This document shows, piece by piece, positions 16,097 through 25,435 of a stretch of 64,000 bases of DNA (position 1 is its first letter; the number at the start of each line of letters is the position of its first letter). The notes under the pieces are model-generated. The model was not told where the DNA came from. It saw only the letters and a program-made list of their open reading frames with translations, and made no database searches. A program made the position numbers and the translations under genes. Source of the DNA: a virus; the IMG/VR virus record IMGVR_UViG_3300035190_000147, positions 1 through 64,000 of that record; one strand, 5' to 3'.

Positions 16097-17511
16097 TGGC
16101 TCAACAATTTTTTTATGATGCGCAAATCGAACGCTTTTTAGCGCAGTTCATTCGTATGGTGTCAGGGTTTCAAGTAGAGTTCGGTAAGGACCGTACTGGT
16201 ACTACTACCTTACAGCGTGTGCCTGTTTACTGGGGTGACGGCAGTCGTCAGGTAGCAAGTATATTACAGAATAACTCAGCAGGTAACGCACTACCCCCTG
16301 TCCCTGCTATGACTGTGTATATCAACGGATTAACCTACGATCGCGACCGTGTTCAAGATCCTACGTTTGTTGGTAAGATGAATATTCGCCAACGCTACTA
16401 CAACGAGTCTACGCAAGAGTACGAACAACGTCAAGGAAACGCATTTACTATTGAACGTATGATGCCTGTTCCATATACGTTAGAACTTAAGTTAGATATA
16501 TGGACTAGCAATACTAAACAAAAATTACAGTTAATTGAGCAACTTCAGGTATTGTTTAATCCGGCATTAGAAATACAAAGTACCGACAATTATATCGACT
16601 GGACTAGCTTGAGTGTAATTTATTTAGAAAATGTTAACTGGACTAGTCGATCAGTACCCATTGGTACCACTGATCCGATTGATGTTGCTACGCTAACATT
16701 TAAGTTACCTGTATGGATTAGTCCGCCCGCTAAAGTTAAAAAACTTGGAGTGATTCAAAAAATTATTTCTAGTATACACGATGCGCAAGGCGATTTAAAT
16801 TCAGCATTGTTTAGTGAAGCTAACCTATTGGGTAATAGACAATATTTTACTCCCATGGATTATGCTGTATTACTAATTGGTAATACCTTAACTTTACTTA
16901 AAGTGAGCGAAGTAGAAGCTCCTAGAGATGATCACGGACAGGTGTTAATCGAAACCCCTGTTAAGATCGGTACTAGAGATATTTGGCGTAATTTAATTAA
17001 TGTCTACGGTGTGATAGAAAATGGCATTAGCCAAGTGCGGTTAACTAGCACAGATGGTATAAATGAAATTGTTGGTACTGTGAGTTATCACCCGACTGAT
17101 GATAGTCTATTAATATTCAACGCAGATATAGATACATATCCAGCAAATACATTAAATCCTATAGATGCGATCATTGACCCGAGAAAAAACACTGCGGTTG
17201 CTATGGCAGCATCTGCTACCAATGGATCTAGATTTTTGATATTAAATGACATTGGCAGCTGGGATACTGCGCCTGGTGATGGGCCTAGCGTATGGCGAGG
17301 AACAGACGGGCAAGATCTAGTGGCACGAGCAAATGACATCATTGAATACAATGGTACACATTGGGCCGTTTCATTTGACAACCAACAGGCAACTAGTGTA
17401 GAATATGTAAGTAATCTCAATACTGGGACTCAATATAAGTGGGATGGTGTTCAATGGGTGAAAAGCTGGGAAGGCGAATACAAAAACGGACTGTGGACTC
17501 TAGTGCTATAG
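16096..17511 (+). CDS. gp15: Tail terminator / sheath stabiliser gp15 (enlarged)
   Basis: A 471-residue protein; T4 gp15 has 272. It caps the tail and joins it to the neck. Core features are FIRMVSGFQVEFGKD at the start, RVPVYWGDGSRQVA, IERMMPVPYTLELKLDIWTS and IEQLQVLFNPALEIQ, all in the family order. Residues about 240-471 are an extra region ending in two WDG-type units (IIEYNGTHWAVS and YKWDGVQWVK). gp14 and gp15 are overlapping and surely co-transcribed from the late octamer at 14639. Confidence 0.85.
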   Translation: MAQQFFYDAQIERFLAQFIRMVSGFQVEFGKDRTGTTTLQRVPVYWGDGSRQVASILQNNSAGNALPPVPAMTVYINGLTYDRDRVQDPTFVGKMNIRQRYYNESTQEYEQRQGNAFTIERMMPVPYTLELKLDIWTSNTKQKLQLIEQLQVLFNPALEIQSTDNYIDWTSLSVIYLENVNWTSRSVPIGTTDPIDVATLTFKLPVWISPPAKVKKLGVIQKIISSIHDAQGDLNSALFSEANLLGNRQYFTPMDYAVLLIGNTLTLLKVSEVEAPRDDHGQVLIETPVKIGTRDIWRNLINVYGVIENGISQVRLTSTDGINEIVGTVSYHPTDDSLLIFNADIDTYPANTLNPIDAIIDPRKNTAVAMAASATNGSRFLILNDIGSWDTAPGDGPSVWRGTDGQDLVARANDIIEYNGTHWAVSFDNQQATSVEYVSNLNTGTQYKWDGVQWVKSWEGEYKNGLWTLVL

Positions 17512-17921
17512 AAGGTGTTGGCACGTTCATCTATTGTGTAACTACACATCGTTACTTATTCTTATTAAGAAATACTAAAAAATACGCAGGTACATGGGGT
17601 CTAGCAGGTGGCACCATCGAACACAACGAAAATCTTTTAGATTCACTATATAGAGAGTTAACTGAAGAGTTAGGAGTAGATTTTTCTGGAGTTAAACTTA
17701 TTCCGATAGAAAAATTTACCAGCGATAAGAATAATTTTTCTTATCATACATTCATATTGCCAATCACTGAAGAATTTATTCCGCAATTAAATCACGAACA
17801 TCGCGGATACTGCTGGGTTAAATTAGATGATCATCCCAAACCACTACACCCTGGCGTTTGGCGAACTATTAATTTCAAAGAAGTTATTGCTAAGATTAAA
17901 ACCTTAGAATCTATACTATAA
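17454..17921 (+). CDS. Nudix hydrolase
   Basis: The Nudix box is complete: G-x5-E-x7-REL-x-EE-x-GV is met by GTIEHNE, NLLDSLY and RELTEELGV in mid-protein. Such enzymes hydrolyse nucleoside diphosphates linked to another group (for example damaged dNTPs, ADP-ribose, NAD or capped RNA); the substrate cannot be read here. The start is uncertain: an ATG at 17454 is given, but a GTG at 17439 or a GTG after about 17490 would also leave the domain intact, and all overlap the gp15 end. It overlaps the convergent next gene by six bases. Confidence 0.85.
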   Translation: MGEKLGRRIQKRTVDSSAIEGVGTFIYCVTTHRYLFLLRNTKKYAGTWGLAGGTIEHNENLLDSLYRELTEELGVDFSGVKLIPIEKFTSDKNNFSYHTFILPITEEFIPQLNHEHRGYCWVKLDDHPKPLHPGVWRTINFKEVIAKIKTLESIL

Positions 17922-18656
17922 ATCTGCTTCTAACGCAAATGTGTTATGGTTTATCGCACGCACATTTGTTAAGTCTGCCCACTCTGCGGGCAAAGGATGT
18001 CCTGCTTTTGTATAAACAAAAGCAAAATTTACATCGTTGTATATCTGCATTAACTGTTTAAGATTAGTTTTCCACTTTTGGTCTAAGACAGTTGTCGTCA
18101 ACGAATCGTAGTGTGCTGTTCCGGCATAGACGTTATAGTTGTGGCCAGGAGTGTCTTGCCAATCAAATCCTAGCATATAGATATTTTTATGGCCGTCAAA
18201 CGCAGCAAGATATGCAGCAGTAGTGCCAGCATCAGCATACGGGTCATGTGGAATTAAATAAAATTTTCCAGGGTATTCTAGTGTGTGTATACTATTTGTA
18301 TAAACTATGTTCTCATCAGTATATCCGCTAGTGGCTATTTCGTTAATTAAATTAACATTGCCAGTAGCTACTAAAAAGTTAGGTTGAAAATCTCTGTATA
18401 GCGCATTACATCCGTAACTTTGCAATGCCCTAGATCCTAGTAGACCACCACGATGATTCTTAATTAAATTAAGATTAAACGCTAATCTGCTAGGACCATT
18501 TCCGAGTACTACTGCTTGGTTAGATATCTGATTATTAATGATAGCGTTTGGTACTACCTCTGTAGTGTCGTGCCAAACTCCGTCAGAGTAGTTACGCTCA
18601 ACTACAATATTTTCGCCTTGATAAAACTTTCTATATAGTTTATTGATCTTTAACAT
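17916..18656 (-). CDS. Phage protein with a nucleotide-sugar-type glycine motif, unknown
   Basis: A 246-residue alpha/beta protein. Near residue 50 it has QAVVLGNGPSRLAFNL, a strand-GNGPS-helix turn like that in DUF115/MptE-like proteins, which include glycosyltransferase-related enzymes. Later segments FLVATGNVNLINEI and HKNIYMLGFDWQDTPGHNY continue alternating strands and helices. Function is not established; modification of a sugar or virion component is a guess from the motif and from the fibre gene next to it. The ribosome binding site AAGGAC sits in the loop of a short ATTGT/ACAAT hairpin. Confidence 0.6.
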   Translation of the reverse strand: MLKINKLYRKFYQGENIVVERNYSDGVWHDTTEVVPNAIINNQISNQAVVLGNGPSRLAFNLNLIKNHRGGLLGSRALQSYGCNALYRDFQPNFLVATGNVNLINEIATSGYTDENIVYTNSIHTLEYPGKFYLIPHDPYADAGTTAAYLAAFDGHKNIYMLGFDWQDTPGHNYNVYAGTAHYDSLTTTVLDQKWKTNLKQLMQIYNDVNFAFVYTKAGHPLPAEWADLTNVRAINHNTFALEADL

Positions 18657-18664
18657 GATTGTCC

Positions 18665-21600
18665 TTAAACAATATAAGTAGTAGCAACTTTAACATTGCT
18701 ATTAGTCAACGACGAGCTAGTGTAGTATAGTCGAACATTACCGCTAACTACGTTGGCTGTTAATGTACCTAATGAACCATTAGTATCAACTACACCGTAG
18801 GTTGATACATACGCATTACTACTGTCGTGAACTACTAACGCTTCCATTATTTGTACGTTAGCACTACTTTGTTTAATTTGTACAATGTATTTTGCGCTTG
18901 AGTAAGCAGTTGTCGCAAATTGATCCACTATTACTGGAGCACTTGCTGAACTAACTGTGGTGGCAGTTACATCATACGCTGTTTTAGTACTGTCTTGGTA
19001 TGTCCATACTCCCGGCTCGGTCATTGTAACACGAAGTATTTTTGAGCTTGAACCTGAATATATCGATGAACCTACACCGTCTGCTGGACTGAATGTATTA
19101 AACCCGCTTGAGCTAGATACTTCTTGGCCCGCTGTTTGTGTAGTTGTTAATATACGAACATCAATTAAGTCGCCGTCTGCTGGATTTTCACTGAATGTTA
19201 GTGTGGATCCTGTAATGCTATAAGCAAGTGTTGGAATCTGTACGATACCGTTGATACTAACTACAGTACCGTTAGTGGTTGTATTTGAGCCTAATGCGTA
19301 AACATTAGCCAGGCCGTTGCCTGTAAACTGTTCACTTGTAATAATAGTAAATGTACTGTCACTACCAGCAACTGCCCAATCAGTACCATTATAAAACTCA
19401 AGTGATGAGTTTGTAGTGTTAAAACGCACCATACCAGCAACATCAACATTGCCTGTATTACTTGGGCGATCAGCAGTGCTACCCACCGGAACTCGGATAG
19501 AATCTGAGCTGTTAAATTTAACCACAGCACCTAATGTAGGTGTTGCGTTACTGCCGCCGATAACTACTGCTCCGTAATTGCTATCAGCATGTATTAATGT
19601 TGTAGTGTTAACACCTTTGACTGTGAAGTTTCGAGGAGTCGACTGTTCATTAAACACTGCGCCTCTGGCTACGTATAAGTTGCCGCCAACACCAATACCA
19701 CCCGCTGTTGTTATAGCACCCGATAGTGGCGATACTGATTCAGCTGCTGACAATACTGAAAGGTTACCGTGTGTGGCATCAAATCTTGCTATTATTTTTT
19801 CGTCAGATACTCCGCCGGCAGTAATTACTACATCAGCTGAACCAGCACCTATTACTAAGTTGCCTGTGTAGGCTCCAGTAAATACATACCCGTCAGTGGC
19901 TTTAATGGCACTGTTATTGTTAAATCCGGTACTGGCTATCCCAACTGATATATACCCGCTGGCATTTGAACCTGTATTATTAATAGCAGTGAACTCAGAC
20001 GCTGCTCCTGGGCCACTACTTAGATTTTGTATACTTACGCTACTGTGTAAATTAGCGTTGCTGGTGAATTGTGCTACACTTTCTGGATAAACTCCGCTAG
20101 CAATATCCTTGCCAACGGTTAATACTTTAGTAGAAGCAATGTGAGTGTTACCACCGATGTAGGCATTTTTAGCTATACCCACGCCACCGGCTACAATTAA
20201 TGCACCTGTATCAGTTGATGTACTTTCTGTTGATGCTAATATGCTTGTATTACCTAAGATATTAGTAGTTGCATTACGTATGTTTGCTGTGCCTGTAGTA
20301 GCACCAAGTATCATTGTAGTTGCAGCACCAAATGCGTTTACTGTAGTAGCCGTTGTATTAAACACTGCCTGTGTTGTTTGTGAGCCAACTACGGTTGGGT
20401 TGTTAATAGTTAACGTACCGCTAGTAGCACCAAACTCTAAGTCAGTTGCAGCTTTAAATGCGTCTACTGTGGTAGCATTAGTATTAACTAAATTAAAAGT
20501 ACTAGCAGTAGTTGTTATATCACCACCATTAACTGCTAAATCATCAGTTAATGTTGCCGCGCCTGTAACTCCTAGCGTGCCACTTAATGTAACATCACCT
20601 GTTACACCTAGTGTACCACCAACTGTGGCATTACCAATGATGTTTGTAGTTGCGTTGCGGATGTTTGCTACACCAGTAGTAGCACCAACTATTAATGTAG
20701 AGGCTGCACCAAATGCATTTACAGTTGTAGCAGCTGTGTTGAATACATCTTGAGTAGTTTGACTACCTACAAGTGATGGGTTATTAATTTTAAATGTACC
20801 GCTGGTAGTACCAAATTCAATATCACTTGCTCCACCAAACATATCCACTGTGGTTACGTTTGTGTTGAATAATGATACTGTTGCCTGGCTACTAAAGAAT
20901 GTTGTAGCATTAGGGAAAGCAACGTTAGCATTGCGTATAGTTGCTGTGCCTGAAGTAGCACCTAATGTTAATGCTGTAGCCGCTCCAGCAAAGTTTAATG
21001 TTGTTGCTGCTGTGTTGTATAGGTCTTGACTGGCTTGCGTACCGACTACGGTCGGATTATTAAGGGTTAATGTACCAGTAGTAGCACCAAATTCTAAGTC
21101 AGTAGCAGATTTAAATGCGTCTACAGTAGTTGCGTTTGTGTTAAACACAGTAGCAGTTGTAGCAGTAGTAGTTATATCACCACCGTTAACAGCTATATCG
21201 CCCGCTAATGTAACATCACCTGTCAGACCTAATGTTCCGCCTACTGTGGCATTGCCTAAGATATTAGTAGTTGCGTTACGAATATTTGCTACACCAGTAG
21301 TAGCACCAACGATAAGTGTAGTAGCGGCACCAGCAAAGTTAAGGGTAGTTGCTGTGGTATTATATAGGGCTTGTGTTGCTTGTGTACCAACTACGGTTGG
21401 GTTGTTAATTGTTAATGTACCGCTAGTAGCACCAACGTTAATTGTTGTCGCAGCGCCACCTAAGTTTAGAGTAGTTGCATTTGCGTTTAATAAATCAAAT
21501 GTGCTCGCCGACGTGGTTAACCCGCCACCATTAACTGCTAAATTGGCAGTAAGGGTGGTATCACCTGTTACTCCTAACGTAGTACTAAATTGCGCAGATG

Positions 21601-24202
21601 TGCCTATTAAATGTTTGTTTAAATTCCAGCTAGTAGTCGCATGTGTGTATAATATTGTAGCACTAGCTCCATCGACTGTTAAGCCAGCACCATCAGCTGC
21701 CGAACTGCTACTTGCGCCTTTGGCTACTGTAATGTTTAAATCTTCGACATCAAGTGTTGCTGTATTAACTGTAGTAACAGCACCGTCAACTTGTAGGTTA
21801 CCTGTAATTACTACATCACCACCTACGTTTAAGTTTTTAGCAACACCAACACCGCCATCTACAATTAATGCGCCTGTAGTTGAGTTTGTACTCTGTTCAG
21901 TACTGTCAATATTAATATTTCCAGTTGCTGTTAAATTATTTCGAACTGTTGTTGTACCAGTAGTGGCAGCAATTGTTATAGTAGTAGCAGCACCAAACGC
22001 ATTAACTGTTGTAGCAGTTGTGTTGAATACCGATTGTGTTGTTTGTGTGCCAACAACCGTTGGATTGTTAATAGTTAATGTGCCGCTTGTGGCACCAATT
22101 TCTAAATCTGTAGCGGCTTTAAAAGCATCTACTGTAGTTGCGTTAGCATTGGCTAGGTTAAATGTGGCACTAGTTGTAGTGATATCTCCACCGTTAACTG
22201 CTAGGTCGCCAACTAATGTAACATTACTAGCAACATGTACTGACCCGTCTACTGCTACATTACTAGCTAAATTATCAACAGTAACAAAACCACTGTATAA
22301 ACTTGTTGTATTAGCATCAATAGCAAATACACTTACAGCATCTACGTTGGCTGTAATTATACCCGGATTTGTACCATCATCAGTAATAGTAATATCACTA
22401 TCGTCGCTTTGAATGTTAGTAACACCACTGTTAATTTGAGTTTGTAAGTAACTTAGTGTTACCGCATCTTGAGCATCAACCGGATCACTAACACTGACAA
22501 GGCGTGATGTATCTAAGCTAACTACTCCAACCCCGTTTGGGCTTAATACTAAATTGGCGTCAGCGGTTGTTGTTTTGATAATAGCGTTACCGCCATCAAA
22601 TTGAAGGCCGTCTACATCTAAAATATTACTTACATTATCAAAAGTAAGTGATGTACTGTCTGTTAAAACATTGGCTGCGCCTACAAACGGAATACGAGTT
22701 TCTGTTAGTGCTGTATCATAGATATTAGTAAACTTACCAGTTGCTGGTGTAACATTACCAATTACAGTGCTGTTGATGTCTCGAGCATTTAATGTTAGGT
22801 CAACATCTAAATTGTTTTTAATATTTGTGGTACCGCTTACGGCACCAATATTAACAGTTGTTGCCGCGCCAGCAAGGTTTACAGTAGTAGCATCAGTGTT
22901 TACTAAGTTAAATGTTGCAGCAGTAGTTGTTAAATCACCACCGTTAACAGCAACATCACCCACAGTGGTAAAGTTACCAGTACCCGATAAGTTTGCTACT
23001 AGAGTTTCAGCACCATACCATTTAAAGTTAAATGAGCTGCCATTTTCTGGCACGCTAGACCACATAGTTGCGGCGTCGATACCAATAGCATAATCAACTG
23101 TACTACCACTTAGTGCCGGGTAAAGAACTACTTTAGTACCAGCAGTTCTTGTAGTAAATGCCGGAGCACCTGTACCTGCGGCTGCCCAATCAATACGATT
23201 GCTAGTGCTACCGTTTAAGAAGATCTGTCCATCACCAGTTATAGCACTACCAGCACGTGTGCTAACTATCTGTCCAGGTGTTGTAACTGTAGCGTTACGT
23301 AATGTTAATGTACCAGTAGTAGCACCAAGAACAAACGCAGTAGCCGCTCCACCAATAGTTAATGTAGTTACATTTACGTTAGCAATATCAAGTGTCGATT
23401 GGCCGCTGTATAATGTAGTGGCATTTGGCAAGTACACGTTTGCGTTACGAATATTAAATGTACCGGTAGTAGCACCAGCAACTACGCTAGTTGCTGCTCC
23501 AGCGAAGTTTAACGTTGTAGCAGTTGTATTGTACAATGCTTGAGTTGTTTGTGAACCAACTACTGTTGGGTTATTAATTGTTAATGTACCGGTAGTAGCA
23601 CCAAATTCTAAATCTGTTGCCGCTTTAAATGCGTCTACTGTGGTCGCATTGGCATTTAATAAATTAAATGTTGCTGCTGTAGTAGTAATGTCGCCACCGT
23701 TAACTGCCGCATCACCGCTCAAAGTCAACCCGACCGCAGTAAGATCACCAGTGGTTGATAGACTACCAACAGTAGAAATACCTGCTACAGTAATGTTACC
23801 AACTTTTAAGTTAGCATATCCGCTGTTATTAATAGTGCCGTAACCAGTACCGTCATCAGTGGTATAGGTTAATTCGAATTGGTTAGTGTCTTCGTTCCAG
23901 ATAAGCGCAGTAGTTGCTTGATTGCCACGATTAAATAGCAGACCGACGTCGTAGGTGTTAGTGCCACTAAACGCATTGTTTAAGACTAATAATGGATCGT
24001 TAACGTAGGTGTTAGTAGAAGCTACTGTTAGGTATGTACTTGACCCTTGTACTGTCAAGTTACCAGTAATAGTAACATCACTGGTCATCGTTAGGCTAGC
24101 ATTGAATAAGCTACCTACAATAGATCCCGGAACAATCTTGGTATTAGCAAGGATCGTTGAATCCGTAATCTGATTATTCTTAATTCTGGTTAGATTCGCC
24201 AT
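18665..24202 (-). CDS. Giant repetitive fibre-type protein
   Basis: An 1845-residue, Thr/Ala/Gly/Asn-rich beta-structured protein, the longest gene here. The N-terminus (ITGNLTVQGSSTYLTV, ALIWNEDTNQFEL) starts the modular shaft. Six copies of a segment containing GTLTINNPTVVG or a close variant alternate with NGGDITTTAATFNL and TTVDAFKAATDLEFGAT units. The C-terminal 350 residues hold GMVRFNTTNSSLEFYNGTDW and a VSINGIVQIPTLAY domain also present in other fibre genes here. It probably forms a trimeric tail or whisker-like fibre. A late octamer (24296) is about 90 bases before the ATG, giving a long leader. Confidence 0.75.
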   Translation of the reverse strand: MANLTRIKNNQITDSTILANTKIVPGSIVGSLFNASLTMTSDVTITGNLTVQGSSTYLTVASTNTYVNDPLLVLNNAFSGTNTYDVGLLFNRGNQATTALIWNEDTNQFELTYTTDDGTGYGTINNSGYANLKVGNITVAGISTVGSLSTTGDLTAVGLTLSGDAAVNGGDITTTAATFNLLNANATTVDAFKAATDLEFGATTGTLTINNPTVVGSQTTQALYNTTATTLNFAGAATSVVAGATTGTFNIRNANVYLPNATTLYSGQSTLDIANVNVTTLTIGGAATAFVLGATTGTLTLRNATVTTPGQIVSTRAGSAITGDGQIFLNGSTSNRIDWAAAGTGAPAFTTRTAGTKVVLYPALSGSTVDYAIGIDAATMWSSVPENGSSFNFKWYGAETLVANLSGTGNFTTVGDVAVNGGDLTTTAATFNLVNTDATTVNLAGAATTVNIGAVSGTTNIKNNLDVDLTLNARDINSTVIGNVTPATGKFTNIYDTALTETRIPFVGAANVLTDSTSLTFDNVSNILDVDGLQFDGGNAIIKTTTADANLVLSPNGVGVVSLDTSRLVSVSDPVDAQDAVTLSYLQTQINSGVTNIQSDDSDITITDDGTNPGIITANVDAVSVFAIDANTTSLYSGFVTVDNLASNVAVDGSVHVASNVTLVGDLAVNGGDITTTSATFNLANANATTVDAFKAATDLEIGATSGTLTINNPTVVGTQTTQSVFNTTATTVNAFGAATTITIAATTGTTTVRNNLTATGNINIDSTEQSTNSTTGALIVDGGVGVAKNLNVGGDVVITGNLQVDGAVTTVNTATLDVEDLNITVAKGASSSSAADGAGLTVDGASATILYTHATTSWNLNKHLIGTSAQFSTTLGVTGDTTLTANLAVNGGGLTTSASTFDLLNANATTLNLGGAATTINVGATSGTLTINNPTVVGTQATQALYNTTATTLNFAGAATTLIVGATTGVANIRNATTNILGNATVGGTLGLTGDVTLAGDIAVNGGDITTTATTATVFNTNATTVDAFKSATDLEFGATTGTLTLNNPTVVGTQASQDLYNTAATTLNFAGAATALTLGATSGTATIRNANVAFPNATTFFSSQATVSLFNTNVTTVDMFGGASDIEFGTTSGTFKINNPSLVGSQTTQDVFNTAATTVNAFGAASTLIVGATTGVANIRNATTNIIGNATVGGTLGVTGDVTLSGTLGVTGAATLTDDLAVNGGDITTTASTFNLVNTNATTVDAFKAATDLEFGATSGTLTINNPTVVGSQTTQAVFNTTATTVNAFGAATTMILGATTGTANIRNATTNILGNTSILASTESTSTDTGALIVAGGVGIAKNAYIGGNTHIASTKVLTVGKDIASGVYPESVAQFTSNANLHSSVSIQNLSSGPGAASEFTAINNTGSNASGYISVGIASTGFNNNSAIKATDGYVFTGAYTGNLVIGAGSADVVITAGGVSDEKIIARFDATHGNLSVLSAAESVSPLSGAITTAGGIGVGGNLYVARGAVFNEQSTPRNFTVKGVNTTTLIHADSNYGAVVIGGSNATPTLGAVVKFNSSDSIRVPVGSTADRPSNTGNVDVAGMVRFNTTNSSLEFYNGTDWAVAGSDSTFTIITSEQFTGNGLANVYALGSNTTTNGTVVSINGIVQIPTLAYSITGSTLTFSENPADGDLIDVRILTTTQTAGQEVSSSSGFNTFSPADGVGSSIYSGSSSKILRVTMTEPGVWTYQDSTKTAYDVTATTVSSASAPVIVDQFATTAYSSAKYIVQIKQSSANVQIMEALVVHDSSNAYVSTYGVVDTNGSLGTLTANVVSGNVRLYYTSSSLTNSNVKVATTYIV
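20240..23720 (-). repeat. Diverged tandem repeats in the 1845 aa fibre gene
   Basis: Six imperfect copies of a 60-100 residue unit are centred near 20390, 20780, 21040, 21390, 22050 and 23570. Each contains an (I/L)NNP(T/S)(V/L)VG core; copies differ by synonymous and conservative changes and carry unique inserts between them. Confidence 0.75.
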
Positions 24203-24295
24203 TTTAGGTTAAAACTCCGCATATTATAATTGTTAATTTATACTACTGGGTAGCGGCGGTTCCATATTCCCCTGAGCTGGCACAGTTTGTTATAT

Positions 24296-24303
24296 GTATT
24301 TAG
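24296..24303 (-). promoter_or_regulatory. Late-type promoter of the 1845 aa fibre gene
   Basis: Minus-strand CTAAATAC, followed by a leader of about 90 bases that contains a second weaker match (TATAAATT) and GCGGAG before the ATG. Confidence 0.6.
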
Positions 24304-24333
24304 CTGAGGCGGCAAGAAATGATGTGTGCTATT

Positions 24334-24936
24334 TTAGCGAAATGCAGGTCCTACACACCACATAACTAAGGTTTTTCTTATTCCACTAGTTACTGGTGTT
24401 ACTCGGTGTAGCATACAACTAGGGAATGCTACTACTAGTCCCTTTTCTTTGCGGACCTGCGTAGGTTGTGCACTGTAGTACAATTCTAAATCGCCGCCTT
24501 CGTATTCGCTAGGGTCACTTAACTGTAAAACTAAACTGAATTTTCTAGGAGCAGTTGATTTAGTTCCACTGTCAAGATGCCAAGTATAGTGATCTTGATT
24601 GGTACTATCATAGACCGTATATTGAAAATGCTCATGAAATCCATATAAGTCGTACTTGTAGTATTGGCCATTTAGGGTTGATGCTATATGTGATAGTCTA
24701 TCATAGAGCCATTGGCTGTCGGCTTGTAGATCAATCCAGGAAATTTTTGATCTACGAATTTCCTCAATTAACTCATTATTTTCAGCAGTGCCTACATTAC
24801 CATCTTGAGCAGGTCTTGCTTCGCCGATGTTAATGATATTCGCAACATCTTCGTCGTTGAATCCACCTTCCCACATTACGAAAGGTTCTTCGCCGACACC
24901 AAAAGCAGGCGGGGGTGTAAAAATATAGTTTGACAT
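24334..24936 (-). CDS. 2-oxoglutarate/Fe(II)-dependent oxygenase
   Basis: A 200-residue prolyl-4-hydroxylase-type enzyme. The metal site is visible: H120 and D122 in HYTWHLDSG, H177 in CMLHRVTP, and R187 in GIRKTLVMW for 2-oxoglutarate. YEGGDLELYYS precedes the second half as in PKHD-type hydroxylases. Length is near the family minimum, so no extra domains. It would hydroxylate a protein side chain or small substrate in the cytoplasm. Being transcribed from its own late octamer between fibre genes suggests a virion fibre protein as a substrate; that is inference. Confidence 0.85.
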   Translation of the reverse strand: MSNYIFTPPPAFGVGEEPFVMWEGGFNDEDVANIINIGEARPAQDGNVGTAENNELIEEIRRSKISWIDLQADSQWLYDRLSHIASTLNGQYYKYDLYGFHEHFQYTVYDSTNQDHYTWHLDSGTKSTAPRKFSLVLQLSDPSEYEGGDLELYYSAQPTQVRKEKGLVVAFPSCMLHRVTPVTSGIRKTLVMWCVGPAFR

Positions 24937-24956
24937 TACATGTGCTCCAAGATACA

Positions 24957-24964
24957 GTATTTAA
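24957..24964 (-). promoter_or_regulatory. Late-type promoter of the oxygenase gene
   Basis: Minus-strand TTAAATAC, 21 bases before the ATG, with TTGGAGC as ribosome binding site. Confidence 0.6.
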
Positions 24965-25010
24965 CTGAGAGGATTGGCTGAGAGAGAAGTTTTTGAGTTT
25001 GGTGGTATGT

Positions 25011-25235
25011 TTAGATTACTGTGATTGCTTTTAGATCATCTAATGTTTCTGCTGTATCGGCTAATTTTGTAATGTCACGTAATCTTTCTTTTTCAGCTAC
25101 AATAGCAGAAGTATCAGCGCCTGTTTCTAACGCACGTTGAAATGCCACATCTTGTGCGGCTAATAAAGGCACACGTTCTTCACGTAATCGTGCTTTAGTA
25201 ATTTCTTGAGCTTTGGCAAAGTTTATTGTAATCAT
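25011..25235 (-). CDS. Small fibre-associated helical protein
   Basis: A 74-residue helical protein starting MITINFAKAQEITKARLREE and ending with a TAETLDDLKAI helix. Similar proteins are found downstream of tail fibre genes in phages and prophages and are thought to be fibre accessory or assembly factors. The frame is open further upstream only from a TTG; the ATG at 25235 is chosen because it overlaps the preceding stop as ATGA. Role in fibre assembly is inferred from position. Confidence 0.7.
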   Translation of the reverse strand: MITINFAKAQEITKARLREERVPLLAAQDVAFQRALETGADTSAIVAEKERLRDITKLADTAETLDDLKAITVI

Positions 25236-25426
25236 GCTGTATACTCCCAAGCATCTCTAAATGTTCTATCTGAAGGTATGTCTGATTCTTCTACAATTTT
25301 GTACTCTGCGCCGGCGGGCACATCTTTAGCTGCTAGTTCTTCTATTGTATGTGTGGCTAAATATTCAGCAGTAGGAACTAGTATTGCTACTCCGCCGTCT
25401 TCTTTTTTATATATAATTCTTTTCAT
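25232..25426 (-). CDS. Small fibre-associated protein
   Basis: A 64-residue protein: MKRIIYKKEDGGVAILVPT, then AAKDVPAGAEYKIVEESDIP and SDRTFRDAWE. The DGGV...IP.DRTFRDAW pattern is one I associate with small genes at the ends of tail-fibre operons in many phages; function unknown. It is coupled to the next gene by an ATGA overlap and follows the 266-residue fibre gene by nine bases, with AAGGATAA before its ATG. Confidence 0.72.
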   Translation of the reverse strand: MKRIIYKKEDGGVAILVPTAEYLATHTIEELAAKDVPAGAEYKIVEESDIPSDRTFRDAWEYTA

Positions 25427-25435
25427 ATTTTATCC

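Noticed and set aside
21138-22412. Plus-strand 424-codon open frame opposite the giant fibre gene (also 20241-20753, 23199-23543)
   Set aside because: Mirror image of the repetitive Thr/Ala/Val-rich coding strand: no promoter, no ribosome binding site, Val/Leu/Pro-rich nonsense translation.
20240-23720. CRISPR-like repeat array
   Set aside because: Repeats are in frame within a fibre gene, of varying length and with coding-type differences; no fixed repeat with unique spacers.
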